From positions 1-7,613 of the forward strand of contig RFXE01000080.1 of the NCBI GenBank assembly GCA_009921785.1: DNA of 7,613 bases, read 5' to 3'. The position numbers and the translations under genes are program-made. The notes beneath the pieces were generated by a model. The model had not been told where the DNA came from. It was given only the letters and a program-made list of their open reading frames with translations, and searched no databases. Source of the stretch: Alphaproteobacteria bacterium. GTDB lineage: Bacteria > Pseudomonadota > Alphaproteobacteria > Rhizobiales > Beijerinckiaceae. Positions within the stretch are counted from its first letter, which is position 1. Each line of letters starts with the position of its first letter. Below, piece after piece: positions 5,343 through 7,613 of the stretch.

Positions 5343-6557
5343 TTAACGCGGTAAGACGGCTGTAATCAGTCCGCCGTCTTGCCGCGCGATACGTCCCTCA
5401 AGTTCGAGCTCGACGAGAAGTGTGCGAACTGATGCAACGGGGCGTCCCGAAAGCCTGACGAGATCATCGATGGGAATCGGCGTCGTTCCGAGTAATGCAA
5501 AAATGTGATCTCGCGGCAAAATCACCTCCATTTTGTCGTCCGGTGCGTCCTCGGCGAAAGCGGTCGTCCTCTCCGCGTCGTCGAGATCGGGATCGAGCTC
5601 ATCCCAGAAGGGGCCGAGGGACAAATCTTTCCCTTCCTCGGCCCCGCCCATGAACGGAAGCCGCCCCAGGACAGGCGCCAAAGCCTCAGCAATATGATCC
5701 GCCGACGTGATCAAGGTTGCTCCTTCGCGAATAAGTGCGTTGGTTCCTTCCGAGCGCGGATCAAGCGGCGATCCCGGTACCGCAAAAATATCGCGACCCT
5801 GCTCTCCGGCGAAACGCGCCGTGATCAATGAACCTGATCGCAACGCCGCCTCGATGATCACGACACCGTAACTCAATCCTGAAATGATCCGGTTGCGGCG
5901 GGGGAAATCACGCCCACGCGGCTCCCATCCCATCGGCATCTCGCTGACAACGGCGCCTGTGTCTGCAATCGCATCAAGCAGATCACGATGTTCATCGGGA
6001 TAAGGGCGATCATGGCCACCAGCAAGCACCGCAACCGTGCCAGATGATAAAGAAGCGCGATGCGCAGAGGCATCAATGCCGCGCGCGAGGCCAGACACGA
6101 CCACAAAAGCGAGTTTACCGAGATCGGCGGCCATAAGGCCTGCCATTTTCAAACCGGCTGCCGACGCGTTACGTGAGCCCACAATTGCCACAGACGGTTT
6201 TGAGAGAATCGATACGCGTCCGCGCACACCAATTATGGGCGGCGCAGAATCGATCATACGCAACAGCGGAGGATAATCGGGCTCGCCCATAGCGATAAAA
6301 CGAACACCCATTTTGGACGCAAGTGCCACTTCATCTTCGGCTTCAGTAACACTCACAACTTTGGAGGCGCGCCCTTGCGCTTTGAGAAGCGCTGGCAAGG
6401 CTTCAAGAGCGGCAGCGGCACCGCCATATCGATTTAAAAGAGATCTGAAGGTGCGCGGGCCAATGCTTGATGTGCGGGTTAGCCTTAGCCAATCAAGGCG
6501 CTGACGATCCGTCAGTGCTTGTCCCGCCGGTTGATCCGGCTTCGGTGGCTCCGCCAT
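5343..6557 (-). CDS. dprA: DNA-processing protein DprA (Smf)
   Basis: DprA binds incoming single-stranded DNA in the cytoplasm and loads RecA during natural transformation; it is also kept in many bacteria not known to be competent. With the chosen start the protein has 404 residues. An N-terminal helical domain (LTDRQRLDWLRLTRTSSIGPRTFRSLL, about 15-41) precedes the Rossmann-like DprA core: VAIVGSRNAS (123-132), VVSGLARGIDASAH (153-166), GTVAVLAGGHDRPYP (173-187), FPRRNRIISGLSYG (218-231), SGSLITARFAGEQGRDIFAVPGSP (241-264) and IREGATLI (276-283). A C-terminal winged-helix-like domain spans about 345-404. The ATG at 6555-6557 has GGAG 6 nt upstream. An in-frame TTG at 6590 is less likely. 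Either start lies inside plsY, giving a 65-nt overlap with the chosen start. No start codon after the plsY stop would keep the conserved N-terminal helices. Confidence 0.95.
   Translation of the reverse strand: MAEPPKPDQPAGQALTDRQRLDWLRLTRTSSIGPRTFRSLLNRYGGAAAALEALPALLKAQGRASKVVSVTEAEDEVALASKMGVRFIAMGEPDYPPLLRMIDSAPPIIGVRGRVSILSKPSVAIVGSRNASAAGLKMAGLMAADLGKLAFVVVSGLARGIDASAHRASLSSGTVAVLAGGHDRPYPDEHRDLLDAIADTGAVVSEMPMGWEPRGRDFPRRNRIISGLSYGVVIIEAALRSGSLITARFAGEQGRDIFAVPGSPLDPRSEGTNALIREGATLITSADHIAEALAPVLGRLPFMGGAEEGKDLSLGPFWDELDPDLDDAERTTAFAEDAPDDKMEVILPRDHIFALLGTTPIPIDDLVRLSGRPVASVRTLLVELELEGRIARQDGGLITAVLPR
5347..5386. repeat. Long imperfect hairpin at the convergent gene ends
   Basis: The 14-nt arms 5347-5360 and 5373-5386 (right arm GCCGTCTTGCCGCG) pair at 13 of 14 positions around a 12-nt loop. 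The exception (5352/5381) is a U-G wobble in plus-strand RNA. The element begins 10 nt after the stop of the 80-residue gene and lies within the last codons of dprA. It is GC-rich and stable but lacks a U-run on either strand. It could stabilise or define the 3' end of the plus-strand transcript rather than act as a standard terminator. Confidence 0.55.
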
Positions 6558-7149
6558 TCTTGGCTCCGATCCGCCCTTCGGTGCCCGCAATCAAACGCGA
6601 GATATTCGCGCGATGCGTCACCCACAGCACAATTGTGAGAAGGAAAAGAACGCCACCGATACGAACATCGCCGAAATACGCGGCAACAAACGGAGACACT
6701 AGGCTCGCAATAAGAGCCGACAAAGAAGAGTAACGCGAAATACGCGCCGTGATCAACCAGCTTACGGTAAAAGCAAGCGCAGCGAGCGGTTGAAGCGCGA
6801 GCGTCACCCCGAGATAGGTCGCCACGCCTTTCCCGCCTTTGAATTTAAGCCAGACGGGAAATAGATGCCCAAGAAAGACCGCAACCGCAGCAGGCACAGT
6901 TGTTTCAGGCCCAAAAACATAACCCGCCACCAAAACCGCCGCCGTGCCTTTGAGCATATCGCCAATCAAAGTTGCGGCCGCCAGCCCTTTGCGCCCTGTG
7001 CGCAACACATTCGTTGCACCAATATTGCCCGAGCCGACTTGTCTCAAATCACCGGCGCCAAAGAGACGAGTCAAAATCACACCAAACGGAATCGAGCCGA
7101 AGAGATAGCCAACAAAAACAGCCAAGAATGCTAAAACATCTTCAGACAT
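6493..7149 (-). CDS. plsY: Acyl-phosphate:glycerol-3-phosphate acyltransferase PlsY
   Basis: PlsY is an inner-membrane enzyme that transfers the acyl chain from acyl-phosphate to glycerol-3-phosphate, giving lysophosphatidate, the first step of phospholipid synthesis. The 218-residue protein shows the family motifs: FGSIPFGVILTRLFG (17-31), the motif around VGSGNIGATNVLR (38-50), GHLFPVWLKFKGGKGVA (94-110) and the C-terminal HRANISRLIAGTEGRIG (179-195). About five membrane segments are visible. Residues 197-218 form an extra Gly/Ser/Thr-rich tail beyond the usual family end, and this tail is the part that overlaps dprA. AAGG lies 8 nt before the ATG. The gene follows the dihydroorotase stop by 32 nt, so the three genes probably form one operon. 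Confidence 0.96.
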   Translation of the reverse strand: MSEDVLAFLAVFVGYLFGSIPFGVILTRLFGAGDLRQVGSGNIGATNVLRTGRKGLAAATLIGDMLKGTAAVLVAGYVFGPETTVPAAVAVFLGHLFPVWLKFKGGKGVATYLGVTLALQPLAALAFTVSWLITARISRYSSLSALIASLVSPFVAAYFGDVRIGGVLFLLTIVLWVTHRANISRLIAGTEGRIGAKNGGATEAGSTGGTSTDGSSAP

Positions 7150-7181
7150 CAGCGCGACCTTGTTTCGATTTTATCTTTTGA

Positions 7182-7613
7182 TCAGGATTCTTGAACGATA
7201 CGCCCGTCAACCATCGTCATATGAACGCGGCCTTGTAAACGCGACCCATCAAACGGCGTATTCTTGCAACGCGAATGAAGCTTTTCAGGATCGAGCACAA
7301 AAGGCTCATCGGGATCAAACAGTATAAGATCCGCCGGCGCACCTTTGCGCAAACGACCTTGCGGTAGACCCAAAATATCAGCAGGTTTTGTTGACAGAGC
7401 ACGGAAGAGTTGCGGCATCGTCACATCACCATTGTGAACGAGGCGCAATGCAACGGACAGCATCGTCTCAAGCCCAATCGCGCCATCCGCACATTCTATA
7501 AAAGGTTGCCGCTTCGCTTCAACATCTTGCGGATTATGATCGGACACGATGACATCGATCAGACCCGACGCCACGCCCTCAATCATCGCCCGGCGATCCT
7601 CTTCGGCGCGCAA
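7182..7613 (-). CDS. pyrC: Dihydroorotase (PyrC type), C-terminal part (5' end beyond the window)
   Basis: Dihydroorotase closes carbamoyl-aspartate to dihydroorotate in pyrimidine synthesis. The visible C-terminal 143 codons match alphaproteobacterial members: IDVIVSDHNPQDVEAKRQPF (19-38 of the fragment), ADGAIGLETMLSVALRL (42-58), LSTKPADILGLPQGRLRKGAPADLILFDPDEPF (73-105), and the end SRCKNTPFDG...GRVHMTMVDGRIV. The segment DHNPQ corresponds to the DHAPH of classical class I enzymes: the Asp (fragment residue 25) is present but the second His is Gln. The N-terminal HxH metal-binding motif is outside the window, so I cannot tell a catalytic enzyme from the inactive PyrC-like partner that associates with aspartate carbamoyltransferase in some bacteria. 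It heads the visible pyrC-plsY-dprA run. Confidence 0.9.
   Translation of the reverse strand: MRAEEDRRAMIEGVASGLIDVIVSDHNPQDVEAKRQPFIECADGAIGLETMLSVALRLVHNGDVTMPQLFRALSTKPADILGLPQGRLRKGAPADLILFDPDEPFVLDPEKLHSRCKNTPFDGSRLQGRVHMTMVDGRIVQES

Noticed and set aside
6865..7134. Plus-strand open frame of 89 codons antisense to plsY
   Set aside because: It is opposite conserved PlsY motifs, with antisense-type composition and no ribosome binding site.

Overview
The window looks like a chromosomal housekeeping segment from an alphaproteobacterium, most likely in the order Hyphomicrobiales (Rhizobiales). This rests on close protein-level resemblance, from memory, of GatA, GatB, GatC, PlsY, DprA and the dihydroorotase to rhizobial versions, and on gene order: gatC-gatA facing ruvX, and a pyrC-plsY-dprA run. 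GC content is moderate for that group. No rRNA, tRNA, CRISPR array, insertion sequence or phage gene was seen.

Left part (1-3195): the GatCAB tRNA-dependent amidotransferase locus. The N-terminal part of gatB lies at the left edge on the minus strand. A plus-strand Uma2-family nuclease-like gene sits between it and the rest of the locus. Then come a small three-helix membrane protein gene, gatA and gatC, all on the minus strand and tightly packed (gatC-gatA gap 12 nt; gatA stop and the next start share one base). GatC, GatA and GatB together convert Glu-tRNA(Gln) and/or Asp-tRNA(Asn) to the amidated form.

Middle part (3196-5337): a 150-nt divergent intergenic region separates gatC from ruvX. 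RuvX (YqgF) is a RNase H-fold nuclease family linked to Holliday junctions or rRNA processing. It is followed on the same strand by an AEC-family membrane transporter gene. A 308-nt AT-rich intergenic region comes next, with an 18-bp perfect palindrome, a separate inverted repeat with 11-bp arms and a plausible sigma-70-type promoter. It leads into a small uncharacterised 80-residue protein gene.

Right part (5343-7613): a minus-strand run, in transcription order pyrC (dihydroorotase, 5' end beyond the window), plsY (acyl-phosphate:glycerol-3-phosphate acyltransferase) and dprA (ssDNA-binding, RecA-loading protein). plsY and dprA overlap by about 65 nt. dprA ends 5 nt from the stop of the convergent 80-residue gene, with a strong imperfect hairpin just inside its 3' end.

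No clear new multi-gene system is visible. The best candidates for a second look are the small 80-residue gene with its elaborate upstream region, the convergent hairpin at 5347-5386, the plsY/dprA overlap, and the Uma2 gene lodged inside the gat locus.
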